Positions 26,472 through 34,550 of a DNA stretch of 64,000 nucleotides are shown one piece after another. Made by a program: the position numbers and the translations under genes. Numbering within the stretch: position 1 is the stretch's first letter; each line of letters starts with the position of its first letter. This DNA is from Flavobacterium sp. KS-LB2 (lineage in GTDB: Bacteria; Bacteroidota; Bacteroidia; Flavobacteriales; Flavobacteriaceae). The notes below the pieces were generated by a model. The model was given only the letters and a program-made list of their open reading frames with translations, did no database searches and had not been told where the DNA came from. Location: the NCBI RefSeq assembly GCF_036895565.1, contig NZ_CP145904.1, positions 806,001-870,000 of the forward strand, written 5' to 3'.

Positions 26472-26522
26472 AACTACTTCGTTGTAGTTGCTCTTATGTT
26501 ACCTAAAATACAATTATGTTAC
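26472..26522 (-). promoter_or_regulatory. Predicted HTCS operator, site 2 (GH32-like gene)
   Basis: The minus strand shows two GTAACAT repeats 20 bp apart and, six bases on, the same palindrome AACTACAACGAAGTAGTT as in site 1. Sequence outside these elements differs from site 1, so the elements look conserved by selection. The site sits between the HTCS stop at 26564 and the GH32-like gene. Nothing else is seen in the 26174-26563 gap. Confidence 0.65.
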
Positions 26523-26563
26523 GCTATTTTTCTTAGGAAGAAACCCGTTCAATAGAAACCCAT

Positions 26564-29296
26564 CTATTTTTTACTTTTATATTCTTTAGGTGTAACACCA
26601 AATTTATTTTTAAAAGAAGTTGAAAAATAATTTGGTGAGGAGAAACCAACTGCATATGCAATTTCTGAAATGTTCAAGTCCGCCTTTTTAAGCAACTCTT
26701 TTGATTTATCTAATCGGATATTATTAATATGGTCACTAACACTAATTCCTAATATGGCTTTCACTTTTCGATACAACTGTACCCGAGAAATAGTTAAACT
26801 TCGTGCAAGATCTTCAACGGTATAAGCAGAATTATCCAAGTTTTTTTCAATCAGATCATTCAACTTTCTTAGAAAATCTTGTTCAGAAACACCAAAATCA
26901 CCATCCTCAATATTTAAAATATTATTGGTATAATAAAATCGTAGTTTTTCTCTGTTAAAGAGCAATCCTTTAATAGATTGCGCCAATACTTTTAAATTGA
27001 AAGGTTTTGTCAAAAAGATATCGGCACCACTTTCTAGAGCCTTCAAATAGGAATCTTGATTATCCGAAGCGGTAAGCATTATAATAGGAATATGTGATGT
27101 TCTTAAATCTTTCTTGAGTATTTCACAAATTTGGAACCCATTCTTTTCAGGCAAATTCAAATCACATATAATAATATCCGGAATCAATTCCAATGCCCTT
27201 TCAATAGCATTGGTACCATCAGAAGCAAAAAAAGTATATTCAGCAGAAAATTTATGAGACACGAAATCTAAAAGCTCGGTATTGTCCTCTATATATAGAA
27301 TCGAATATTTATCTTCGGTGTTTTTTGGTTCAACAGTCTGAATAAACTCTGAATCCAGATAATCCGGTTGATGAACAAAGTCCAGAATTGGCTCTTTAAT
27401 TATATATCTTTCATCAAGATGTTCTTTTCCTAATGGTAATGTAATTATAAATTCTGCTCCATTTTTTGAATTAATCTCTATTTTCCCTTTATGCAGCTCG
27501 ATAAAACTTTTTGATAAATGAAGTCCTATTCCAGAACTGTTTCTATAATTATTTGAACCCTGATAAAAAGCAGTAAAAACCTCCTTCAATTCATTTTCAG
27601 GAATCCCTATACCAGAATCTTTAAAATGAATTTTAACTGTATTATTGGGTTTATCTTCTTTTATTACAATCGAAATTTTTCCTTTTTCAGGCGTGAATTT
27701 AAAGGCATTTGACAACAAATTAAAATAGACTTTATCCATTAGATTTCGATCCATATAGACTTCTAGTTCCGGATTGTTAGTTGTCAGTGAAAAATCAATA
27801 TTTCTTTTCTTCGCTTCCCGATCAAAATCACTAACAATACTTTTTGAAAAATCTAAAATATTAGTTTTTGATGCTCTCAAAGTAAATTTTTGATCCTCTG
27901 TTTTTCTATAGTCCAATAATTGATTAATTAATCGGAGTAACCTTCTGGAGTTGTTATACATCAAATTAATTTCCTTATTCACGGAAACCCCTTTATTTCT
28001 AAATTCATTCCCCAAAGATTCTATAGAACTTAATATCAACGTTAACGGGGTTTTGAATTCATGAGACAAACCTGTAAAAAAATTAAGTCTTGCTTCATTA
28101 CTTAGTTTTAATTCCTCAGAAAATTTTTCAATTTCATTTCTTTGGCTAACAATTTTTTTATTTGTCTCTTCTAATTCTTTCTTTTTACGGCTTACTGCTA
28201 TACGAGAATAAATACTGAAGAAAGCTAAACCTAGTGCTAATATAAATAGAAAAAACAAAAGTTTTAAAAGATTGCTCTGACTAGAGTATTTCTCTTCCTG
28301 ACTTTTTATAACGCTCTGTTGCTGTTCAATATCAGATTGCTGAATTGTTATTTTATCAAATTGATTGCTCATAATATCTGCATTAAGAGAGTCAATTAAT
28401 ATTGTATTCAACTTGTTATTTTTAGGAACAATCTCTTTATTAGCTATTTTTAAAGCCAACTTAATAGCTTCGCTACCTCCTGTGGGATATAAAACCGTTG
28501 CATCTAAAATCTTATCTTTTACTAATTGAATACCTCCGTTTGGACCATTAATTCCATCGACTCCTATAAATTTTATTTTTTTCTCAAGCTTTTTCTCCTT
28601 AGCTACTAACCATGCTTGGTATGCAATTATATCATTATATGCATAGACATAATTAACATCAGAATAAGTGTCCAGAATTTTCACAAACTCTTTTTTAGGT
28701 AATTCATCATTTTGCGCATTTAAAGTAATTACTTTAATACCCCGATATTCATTAACTATTTGTCTAAATCCCGAACTTCTTTCTAAACCTGGTGATGTAT
28801 AATAGGCCCCTTTAATTTCAACGACATTTGCATTCCCCTTCGATAATGAAACAATTTGTTTCCCGGCTATTCGTCCTACCTCAACATTGTCTGCTCCTAA
28901 ATAAGCCGTGTAGTTTGAAGTATTTACTTTTCTATCAACTATAATTACTGGAATCCCTTTTGTACTTGCTTTTTCTATTATCGGAATAATAGAATCTGAT
29001 TCATAAGGGGAAACTATTATGACATCAACTTTATCTTCAATAAATTTTTCAATATCACGAATCTGCTTTTTTGCTTGACGATTCGCATTGTAGATTGTCA
29101 AATTAACTTCAGGATGAAGCGAGACTTCAACCTCCATAGCATGATCCATCGATTTCCTCCAAATATCATGATCTATACTTTGTGAAAATCCAATTGAAAT
29201 AGTTTTTTTACTATTATCATTTGAATTACAGGAAAACATTGTAATTAGTACCAATAATATATATATTCTTCTTGACATAAAATTTGAGGTATTCAT
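26564..29296 (-). CDS. Hybrid two-component system regulator (HTCS) with periplasmic sugar-binding sensor
   Basis: A 910-residue single-protein signalling system. An N-terminal signal with lipobox-like MFSC (C23) is followed by a periplasmic-binding-protein fold at about 33-320 (ISIGFSQSIDHDIWRKSM, VDVIIVSPYESDSIIPII). A membrane helix spans about 347-370. The DHp domain has H412 in LSHEFKTPLT. The HATPase domain shows DSGIGIP and GIGLHLSK, and the receiver has D712 in ICDLNLPEKNG. The C-terminus is an AraC DNA-binding domain (FSSPNYFSTSFKNKFGVTPKEY). This is the architecture of the Bacteroides fructose-sensing HTCS BT1754, so fructose is the likely ligand. It lies upstream of the locus it should control and is transcribed in the same direction. 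Confidence 0.93.
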   Translation of the reverse strand: MNTSNFMSRRIYILLVLITMFSCNSNDNSKKTISIGFSQSIDHDIWRKSMDHAMEVEVSLHPEVNLTIYNANRQAKKQIRDIEKFIEDKVDVIIVSPYESDSIIPIIEKASTKGIPVIIVDRKVNTSNYTAYLGADNVEVGRIAGKQIVSLSKGNANVVEIKGAYYTSPGLERSSGFRQIVNEYRGIKVITLNAQNDELPKKEFVKILDTYSDVNYVYAYNDIIAYQAWLVAKEKKLEKKIKFIGVDGINGPNGGIQLVKDKILDATVLYPTGGSEAIKLALKIANKEIVPKNNKLNTILIDSLNADIMSNQFDKITIQQSDIEQQQSVIKSQEEKYSSQSNLLKLLFFLFILALGLAFFSIYSRIAVSRKKKELEETNKKIVSQRNEIEKFSEELKLSNEARLNFFTGLSHEFKTPLTLILSSIESLGNEFRNKGVSVNKEINLMYNNSRRLLRLINQLLDYRKTEDQKFTLRASKTNILDFSKSIVSDFDREAKKRNIDFSLTTNNPELEVYMDRNLMDKVYFNLLSNAFKFTPEKGKISIVIKEDKPNNTVKIHFKDSGIGIPENELKEVFTAFYQGSNNYRNSSGIGLHLSKSFIELHKGKIEINSKNGAEFIITLPLGKEHLDERYIIKEPILDFVHQPDYLDSEFIQTVEPKNTEDKYSILYIEDNTELLDFVSHKFSAEYTFFASDGTNAIERALELIPDIIICDLNLPEKNGFQICEILKKDLRTSHIPIIMLTASDNQDSYLKALESGADIFLTKPFNLKVLAQSIKGLLFNREKLRFYYTNNILNIEDGDFGVSEQDFLRKLNDLIEKNLDNSAYTVEDLARSLTISRVQLYRKVKAILGISVSDHINNIRLDKSKELLKKADLNISEIAYAVGFSSPNYFSTSFKNKFGVTPKEYKSKK

Positions 29297-29436
29297 AAAA
29301 TTTATATTGAGTACGCTAAGAATTCAATTTCACTAAGTAAGACTTACTTTTCTTAGAAATTATTTGAAAATAATTTAATCAACAAAAAGTAGTCAATAAT
29401 ATTCAGAAATTATTTTTAATTAGGTGATTTAATAAG

Positions 29437-29480
29437 CTGAATCAAAAGTGAATCAAAAGTGAATCGAAAGTGAAGCGAAA
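29437..29480. repeat. Four tandem 11-bp repeats upstream of the HTCS gene
   Basis: Units at 29437-29447, 29448-29458, 29459-29469 and 29470-29480 follow the pattern [CG]TGAA[TG]C[AG]AAA. The 11-bp period is close to one helical turn. They lie about 140 bp upstream of the HTCS start and may be a regulator-binding array or replication slippage. The remaining sequence of 29297-29689 shows no gene. Confidence 0.6.
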
Positions 29481-29689
29481 GTAATTATTTTTATAATAAA
29501 TTTAGAATAAAATATTTATTTCTTTAAATATAATTGCAAAAAACATTTGTTTTAGTATTAACTAAATACTTGTATTACAAATGAAATAGTTTTTTTTTAT
29601 AATTTATGGCACATTTATTTTAATCAAAAAATCTTTTAAAAAGAACATTTTAAAATCTTAGAATAGGGCTGCAAATTCAAGTGATATTG

Positions 29690-29827
29690 ATTGGATATAC
29701 AAAGTTAGTGTGGATATAGAGTTAAGAATAAAATTAAATATTTTCTTAACTTTATAAAATTGATGATAGCTGGCTCAATTTTCTCAAATCATCTAAAAAA
29801 TGGTTCGAAAATTGTCCCGACAGGGTC
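29690..29827. repeat. 138-bp direct repeat B, first copy
   Basis: The sequence from ATTGGATATACAAAG to CCCGACAGGGTC recurs at 30088-30227 with a few substitutions and two 1-bp indels. It contains a GGTTCGAAA element near its end that resembles a tRNA T-loop. It abuts (4-bp overlap) the right copy of repeat A. Confidence 0.85.
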
Positions 29828-30087
29828 ACAAGAAAAGTAAAAAGCCTGCAAAGTATTCATTTTGCAGGCTTTTTTTGGTTCGATAAAATCGTCAGTAGTT
29901 TTAATTGATTGATAACCTCTTGTTTTTGATGATTTTAACGGTTCGAATTCTGTGGAGAATCATCAATTCTTATGTTGAATCTTTAGAAGGTCATGATTCT
30001 TATCTGATCGGGGGTATAGAATAAAAGTTCTTAACTCAGGTTTCAATTTTTCTTAACTGGCTGTTCTCTTTTTGTCAGCATATTCAG
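29824..30087. repeat. 264-bp direct repeat A, right copy
   Basis: This matches 14595-14858 colinearly without indels, including the terminator hairpin at 29839-29874. It is enclosed by the two copies of repeat B. No ORF is present. Confidence 0.9.
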
Positions 30088-30227
30088 ATTGGATATACAA
30101 AGGTAGTGTGGATATAGAGTTAAGAATAAAATTAAATATTTTCGTTAACTTTATAAAATTGATGATAGCTGGCTCAATTTTCTCAAATCACCTAAAAAAA
30201 TGGTTCAAAAATTGTCCCGACAGGGTC
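30088..30227. repeat. 140-bp direct repeat B, second copy
   Basis: Second copy of the element at 29690-29827. Its end, CAGGGTC, joins directly to the second base of the decayed topB start codon. Confidence 0.85.
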
Positions 30228-30660
30228 TGAAAGCAGTTATTGTAGAAAAACCGAGTGCTGCGCGTGAGATAGCATTATTACTAGGTGCTACTCACAAAGA
30301 AGACGACTGTATTATATGAAATGGTTATACAGTAACATGGGCGTTCGGACATTTGGTAAGCTTAGGTATGCCAAAAGATTGTGGAGTTTTTGGATTTCAA
30401 AGAGAATCTTTACTACTAAATATCTAATCAATTGATATTGAAAGTTCGAAAGAATAAAAGGGATGCTGGCCGCTATCGAATAGGCAGGGAGGGAAATTAA
30501 TGATACCGAAGAGCTTAAGGCACTTCAGAACTTAGGAATTGGTACACCCGCAACACGCGCAGCTATTATAGAAATACTTTTCTCAACAGATTATATTAGT
30601 AGAGAGCGGAAATCACTTATTCCCACCAAAAAGGGACTGTAGGTTTATGAGTACTAATAA
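30227..30660 (+). pseudogene. topB: Decayed DNA topoisomerase III gene (topB), internally deleted
   Basis: Translating by hand from 30227 gives KAVIVEKPSAAREIALLLGA, then a TGA stop where GNGY is expected, then NGYTVTWAFGHLVSLGMP. These are the N-terminal Toprim motifs of TopB. From about 30454 another segment reads LQNLGIGTPATRAAIIEIL and later KSLIPTKKGL, followed by a stop: the C-terminal TopB motifs. The central part of the roughly 700-residue enzyme, including the active-site Tyr region, is missing. The ATG is also lost (CTG at the junction with repeat B). TopB genes of this kind are carried by Bacteroidetes integrative conjugative elements, so this is probably a relic of one. Confidence 0.85.
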
Positions 30661-30908
30661 AAAAAAATATTTTGGATGGCAAAAAAAACTTAAGAGTAAT
30701 TGTAACAAAAAATAGTTTAATGAGTTCTTAAGAGGAATTTATTATACAAAAGAAAACAATAGTATTATAGATTAGATTATTAAATAATGACATTGAAATG
30801 GCTTTGATATTTGAAGTCATATTAGATTATAAGTACTATTCCTTAAATAGAATGCTTTTTTAATGTAAGTCTTTGGAATAGTAGTGGCATAATATCCAAG
30901 TCGTTTTT

Positions 30909-32078
30909 TTACGAATTCAGATGCTCTTTATTATAGAGCTGTGGTGTATTTCCTGTAACATCTTTGAACGTAATGAAAAAAGGGTTATAGGAAGAAAAAC
31001 CCACCTTTGTTGCTAATGATTCTAATGTATTTGATTTAAGATAATCTTTTTCAATTAGATGAATAGCATCATAAATACGTATAATTTTTTTAAATTCTGT
31101 AAAACTCACTTTCGAATGATATTTAAAAGTAAAAGTTATATGGCTTTTTGGAATTTCTAATTTATTGGATATATCTGTTAGGTTAACTAAAGGATTTCTT
31201 AAAAATTCATATTGGAGGACTAATAACTCTATGTTTTGTAAATAATTGGTTACGTGTCCTGAGATTTTTTCCTTCAGAATTATATCTTGACTATTCGTTA
31301 TTGGTTCTTTTGGATTAATAATCCACAGGTCATGTAAAATCAAATTTGAATTTCGATGTTTCTTTATTTTTTTATAAAGCGCATTATAGCCATATAAAAT
31401 TTTGGGATTATAAAGTACTTTTATATAGGTCAAATTTAGTAGTATGCCAGAAATCCATTGATAATCTTGCCCATATGTATAATTATTTTTAATCATACCC
31501 AAAATGAGTGAGGTCAACAAGCGTATGCTTAACAAACAGCTGAATAGGAACAGAAACGAAGTCCATTGAACTAGTAAGCTATTTTGTTGGTTGATATTAA
31601 AAAATCCTGTTTTCCGATACCAAATATTTTTATTTAAAAATTGAAATGTTCTTAAAATGTAAAATGAGTGAAATAAGATGAAAATGGAAGAAAAAATTAA
31701 TGCTGAAGAAATAGTTAGAAGATAAAATTTATTTAATAAAATACTACAAAAACCTAATATGAGCGGTAAGATAAAATGCTTTAACTCTGCTTTATCGAAT
31801 GATTTACTATCAGCAACAATATTTTTGAAATATAGATATAAAGCAGGTGTACAGATACTAAAAAAAGGCAAATATGAACTATCGAAATTACTGGAGATTA
31901 AAAATATGTTTAAGCCTATCAATCCTGTAATTAGAAATTTAGTGGCCACAATTAAAAAGATAATTATTAGATACAAATTTATTATCCTATTTAATTTGTA
32001 TCGAAGTGTTATAATTGTAACAGTAATAAGTCCAAAAAGACCAGTTAGAATATGAAATAAATTAATAAATGCACTCAC
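30909..32078 (-). CDS. Membrane-anchored AraC-family transcriptional regulator
   Basis: A 389-residue protein. The N-terminal 230 residues hold about seven hydrophobic helices (LFHILTGLFGLITVTIITL, INLYLIIIFLIVATKFLITG and others). The C-terminal 100 residues form an AraC HTH pair (LTDISNKLEIPKSHITFTF, LESLATKVGFSSYNPFFITF, VTGNTPQLYNKEH). This 7TM-AraC design is common in Flavobacteria and would sense a membrane or extracellular signal and bind DNA directly. It is monocistronic. No target is suggested by the neighbours: topB remnants on one side, non-coding DNA on the other. Confidence 0.85.
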   Translation of the reverse strand: MSAFINLFHILTGLFGLITVTIITLRYKLNRIINLYLIIIFLIVATKFLITGLIGLNIFLISSNFDSSYLPFFSICTPALYLYFKNIVADSKSFDKAELKHFILPLILGFCSILLNKFYLLTISSALIFSSIFILFHSFYILRTFQFLNKNIWYRKTGFFNINQQNSLLVQWTSFLFLFSCLLSIRLLTSLILGMIKNNYTYGQDYQWISGILLNLTYIKVLYNPKILYGYNALYKKIKKHRNSNLILHDLWIINPKEPITNSQDIILKEKISGHVTNYLQNIELLVLQYEFLRNPLVNLTDISNKLEIPKSHITFTFKYHSKVSFTEFKKIIRIYDAIHLIEKDYLKSNTLESLATKVGFSSYNPFFITFKDVTGNTPQLYNKEHLNS

Positions 32079-32354
32079 TTTTATTTTTTTTGTATAATCT
32101 TTTATGAATTTTATTTTTCAGAAACTCCTTAAATCTAACCATTTGTTTAAAGTACGTTTAGAGAACAAAAATATGTTTTATCACAATAAAAATACTTCAA
32201 TAAGTTTGTCAAATTATTAAAAGGAGTTGTCAAATACTTAAAAATAATTACCAAAAAAGATTAATAAGAATTTAGGTCTTTTTTGTGTCGTTATTATTAC
32301 TTTTTAAAGGTGTAAATTAGATTTTTATTTTACAAAAAACGATAATATAACACT

Positions 32355-32618
32355 ATGGAATCACTTAAATGGTATTTGTTAACTTCATTAAATTTACTCT
32401 TAATAATTATTCTATTTTTAAAATGGATAAAATATAGTGCCTCTAAATCGAGTAAGAATAGTTTTTTTAATAGCTTTTATTATAGAAATTATGAAATTAT
32501 TAATTCTAGAAATAGTACTTCCAAAAGAAATAAAAAAATTCAAAATTGTCTTAGTTTAGTTTTTTTATTTCTTTTAAGTATCGAATTTTTTTTTATTTTT
32601 ATTTTTAATGTTTTGTAA
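32355..32618 (+). CDS. Possible small membrane protein
   Basis: An 87-residue ORF with two hydrophobic segments, near residues 5-24 (KWYLLTSLNLLLIIILFLKW) and near 68-87 (LSLVFLFLLSIEFFFIFIFN), separated by a basic Ser/Asn-rich loop. The topology is plausible for a small inner-membrane protein. The DNA here is so AT-rich that such ORFs also arise by chance. I recognise no family and the region has no other gene to pair it with. Confidence 0.35.
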   Translation: MESLKWYLLTSLNLLLIIILFLKWIKYSASKSSKNSFFNSFYYRNYEIINSRNSTSKRNKKIQNCLSLVFLFLLSIEFFFIFIFNVL

Positions 32619-33593
32619 TTTAATTGGAGGGATAACATAGTTTGTGTACAGGACTATATACTTAACTGTACTTTTTTTTATTAAATAACCATGGAATTTA
32701 TTTAAAAAAGTTGTTTGTATTGTATTTAAAGTTTTTATATAAGACTTCAGTTTTTTAAGTCAATTTGAAATAGTCGCTAGATTCTACTTTCATAACGTTT
32801 TTTTTTTTTGATTTTTTGCAAATAAATCCGTTCTGGCTTATTAAAATTGGTAGGGGATAATTTTTAAATGTAAAATAATTAAATATGAATGTAGAAGATT
32901 CTAATTTAATACCATGATGATTACTAATACTTTATTTATAAAACTCTTACGTTTGATATTTAATTTAAATGTTTATTACGTTATTATTTTTGGTAAAATT
33001 CAGTATGTTTTCAGTTAAATAAATATTTAGATTATTTTATGTAATTGATGTAAGTTTTTATTAGCAGGTACCAATTTTATTTAGATAGTATGATAAAATT
33101 ATCTTTACCATCCAGCTTACATAATATTTTTAGTTAATAAATAATTGAGATTGATACAAGAGATAATCTAGTAAGCTGAACAGTAAGATATTTAACAATT
33201 CTAAATAACAACAAACAATACAAATTTAAAAATTGTAGTAGCAGATTTTTGTAAATGAAGTTTAATTTAAATTAAAAGGTGGATAGTTTATATTTGACCT
33301 ACTTTTTGATTCAAATAAAAAAATATTTACATATTAAATACAAGTTTATAATCGAAATAAATTTTACAAATGGTTCTAGTTTTGTTCTTCCCAAAATCGA
33401 TACTAACAAAACTGTTATGAAACGCTATTCAAAATGCATGATACTAAATTTATTCATGTTAGTCAAATGATTGGTATTTGCATTATTGGGACTTAACTAA
33501 TATTTAATCTGTTTATAGATCTTATATCATTTAGTTAGTCAAAAAAATATGAACACATTTTTTTTTTTGATATTATACAACGAACTGATAAAA
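32619..33593. other. About 1 kb AT-rich DNA without gene
   Basis: The sequence is very AT-rich, with poly-T runs and no ORF of convincing composition; a 63-codon ORF at 33279 looks random. No RNA fold or repeat is evident by eye. Confidence 0.5.
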
Positions 33594-33624
33594 AAAAGGT
33601 CATGATTTTAAGTCATGACCTTTT
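33594..33624 (-). terminator. Intrinsic terminator
   Basis: AAAAGGTCATGA (33594-33605) pairs with TCATGACCTTTT (33613-33624). On the minus strand it is followed by T's from the A-run at 33589-33597. It lies 20 bp beyond the stop of the beta-barrel gene. Confidence 0.85.
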
Positions 33625-33644
33625 ATTCTGTATAGTACTGGAAT

Positions 33645-34478
33645 TTATTTAAAGTTCCATCCAAATGTTATACCAAATGCAACAGGTTGTATTTGAGCGT
33701 TTTTGTCAGTACTATACAATCCATTTGCTTTTCTGTTTAAAACAGATGTTGGATTGTACCCTATATAGGATTCATCCTTATTTTGTTTAAGTATCGAACC
33801 ATATCCATTTTCAAGAAATAGTGCTGCATACAGTGCGTTGTTGTCCCCCATATCAAATGTAAATCCTAACTCAAAAGAACTCATTAAAATGCCTTTGGTA
33901 TTATATTCTCCTGATGCTGAATAATTACCTTGACCACCAAAACCGTACTCTGGTAAGTTACCTATAGTTAAGTTGACATCTGGATAATAAGCTGTACCGT
34001 TCACATAATCGGCAGTTACTTTAATTTTATAATTGAGCGGTAAAAAATATTTAGCACCAGCTCTAAAATTAAAATCAATTCCTTTATTAATGTTTGTTTT
34101 ATACTGCACAAAAAATGGAATTTGGATAGCATGTAAGGTTTGTTTTTCCATGTAATTAGCTGTTGTAACACTATACACAAATGCAGAAGTCGAAGGATCA
34201 ACTTCAAAATTGTTCAATGTTGCAAAAGACTCAAGCGACGATACTTCTTGTTTGTATTGTGAAAACTCTATTCCTGAACCAATACCAAAATGACTGTTTA
34301 AAGAGTAAATATAGCCAGCTTTTATAGCACCTCCAAGTCGATTCCCTGTTTGTATTCCCACAACATCACTTTGAATATTACCAATTCCTGTTTGCATACC
34401 TAGATAAAATTGAGCAGCTATCCCCTGAGAAATTAAAAAAACTGTAATTCCTAGTATGTGTTTAATATTAAATTTCAT
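33645..34478 (-). CDS. Outer-membrane beta-barrel protein (porin-family)
   Basis: I place the start at ATG 34478, giving 277 residues and a standard signal peptide (MKFNIKHILGITVFL to GIAAQ). An in-frame upstream ATG at 34514 lies inside a hairpin and adds residues unlike a signal peptide. The mature part has alternating aromatic and polar strands typical of an 8-stranded or larger barrel (GSGIEFSQYKQE, PFFVQYKTNINKGIDFNFRAGA), with a C-terminal strand ending AFGITFGWNFK. It follows the giant SprB-repeat adhesin by 72 bp on the same strand, as barrel proteins often follow T9SS-secreted adhesins. It may help anchor or secrete that protein (inferred). It lacks the clear PorP/SprF signature I would want for that name. 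Confidence 0.82.
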   Translation of the reverse strand: MKFNIKHILGITVFLISQGIAAQFYLGMQTGIGNIQSDVVGIQTGNRLGGAIKAGYIYSLNSHFGIGSGIEFSQYKQEVSSLESFATLNNFEVDPSTSAFVYSVTTANYMEKQTLHAIQIPFFVQYKTNINKGIDFNFRAGAKYFLPLNYKIKVTADYVNGTAYYPDVNLTIGNLPEYGFGGQGNYSASGEYNTKGILMSSFELGFTFDMGDNNALYAALFLENGYGSILKQNKDESYIGYNPTSVLNRKANGLYSTDKNAQIQPVAFGITFGWNFK

Positions 34479-34505
34479 ATTTCTATTTTTAGCATTGAAA
34501 TAATC

Positions 34506-34532
34506 CATCCTCATTTTTATTAAATGAGGATG
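34506..34532 (-). terminator. Intercistronic hairpin after the giant adhesin gene
   Basis: CATCCTCATTT (34506-34516) pairs perfectly with AAATGAGGATG (34522-34532), loop 5 nt. It is 19 bp past the adhesin stop and has no clear T-run, so it may be a partial terminator or mRNA stabiliser rather than a full stop. Confidence 0.6.
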
Positions 34533-34550
34533 TCATACTCTTAAATTATT

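Noticed and set aside
33279..33470. 63-codon plus-strand ORF in the empty AT-rich stretch
   Set aside because: The composition is what random AT-rich DNA gives, and there is no recognisable motif, context or terminator.
34479..34514. Upstream start for the beta-barrel gene (MRMDYF)
   Set aside because: This ATG sits inside the hairpin at 34506-34532, and the added residues spoil an otherwise standard signal peptide starting at 34478.
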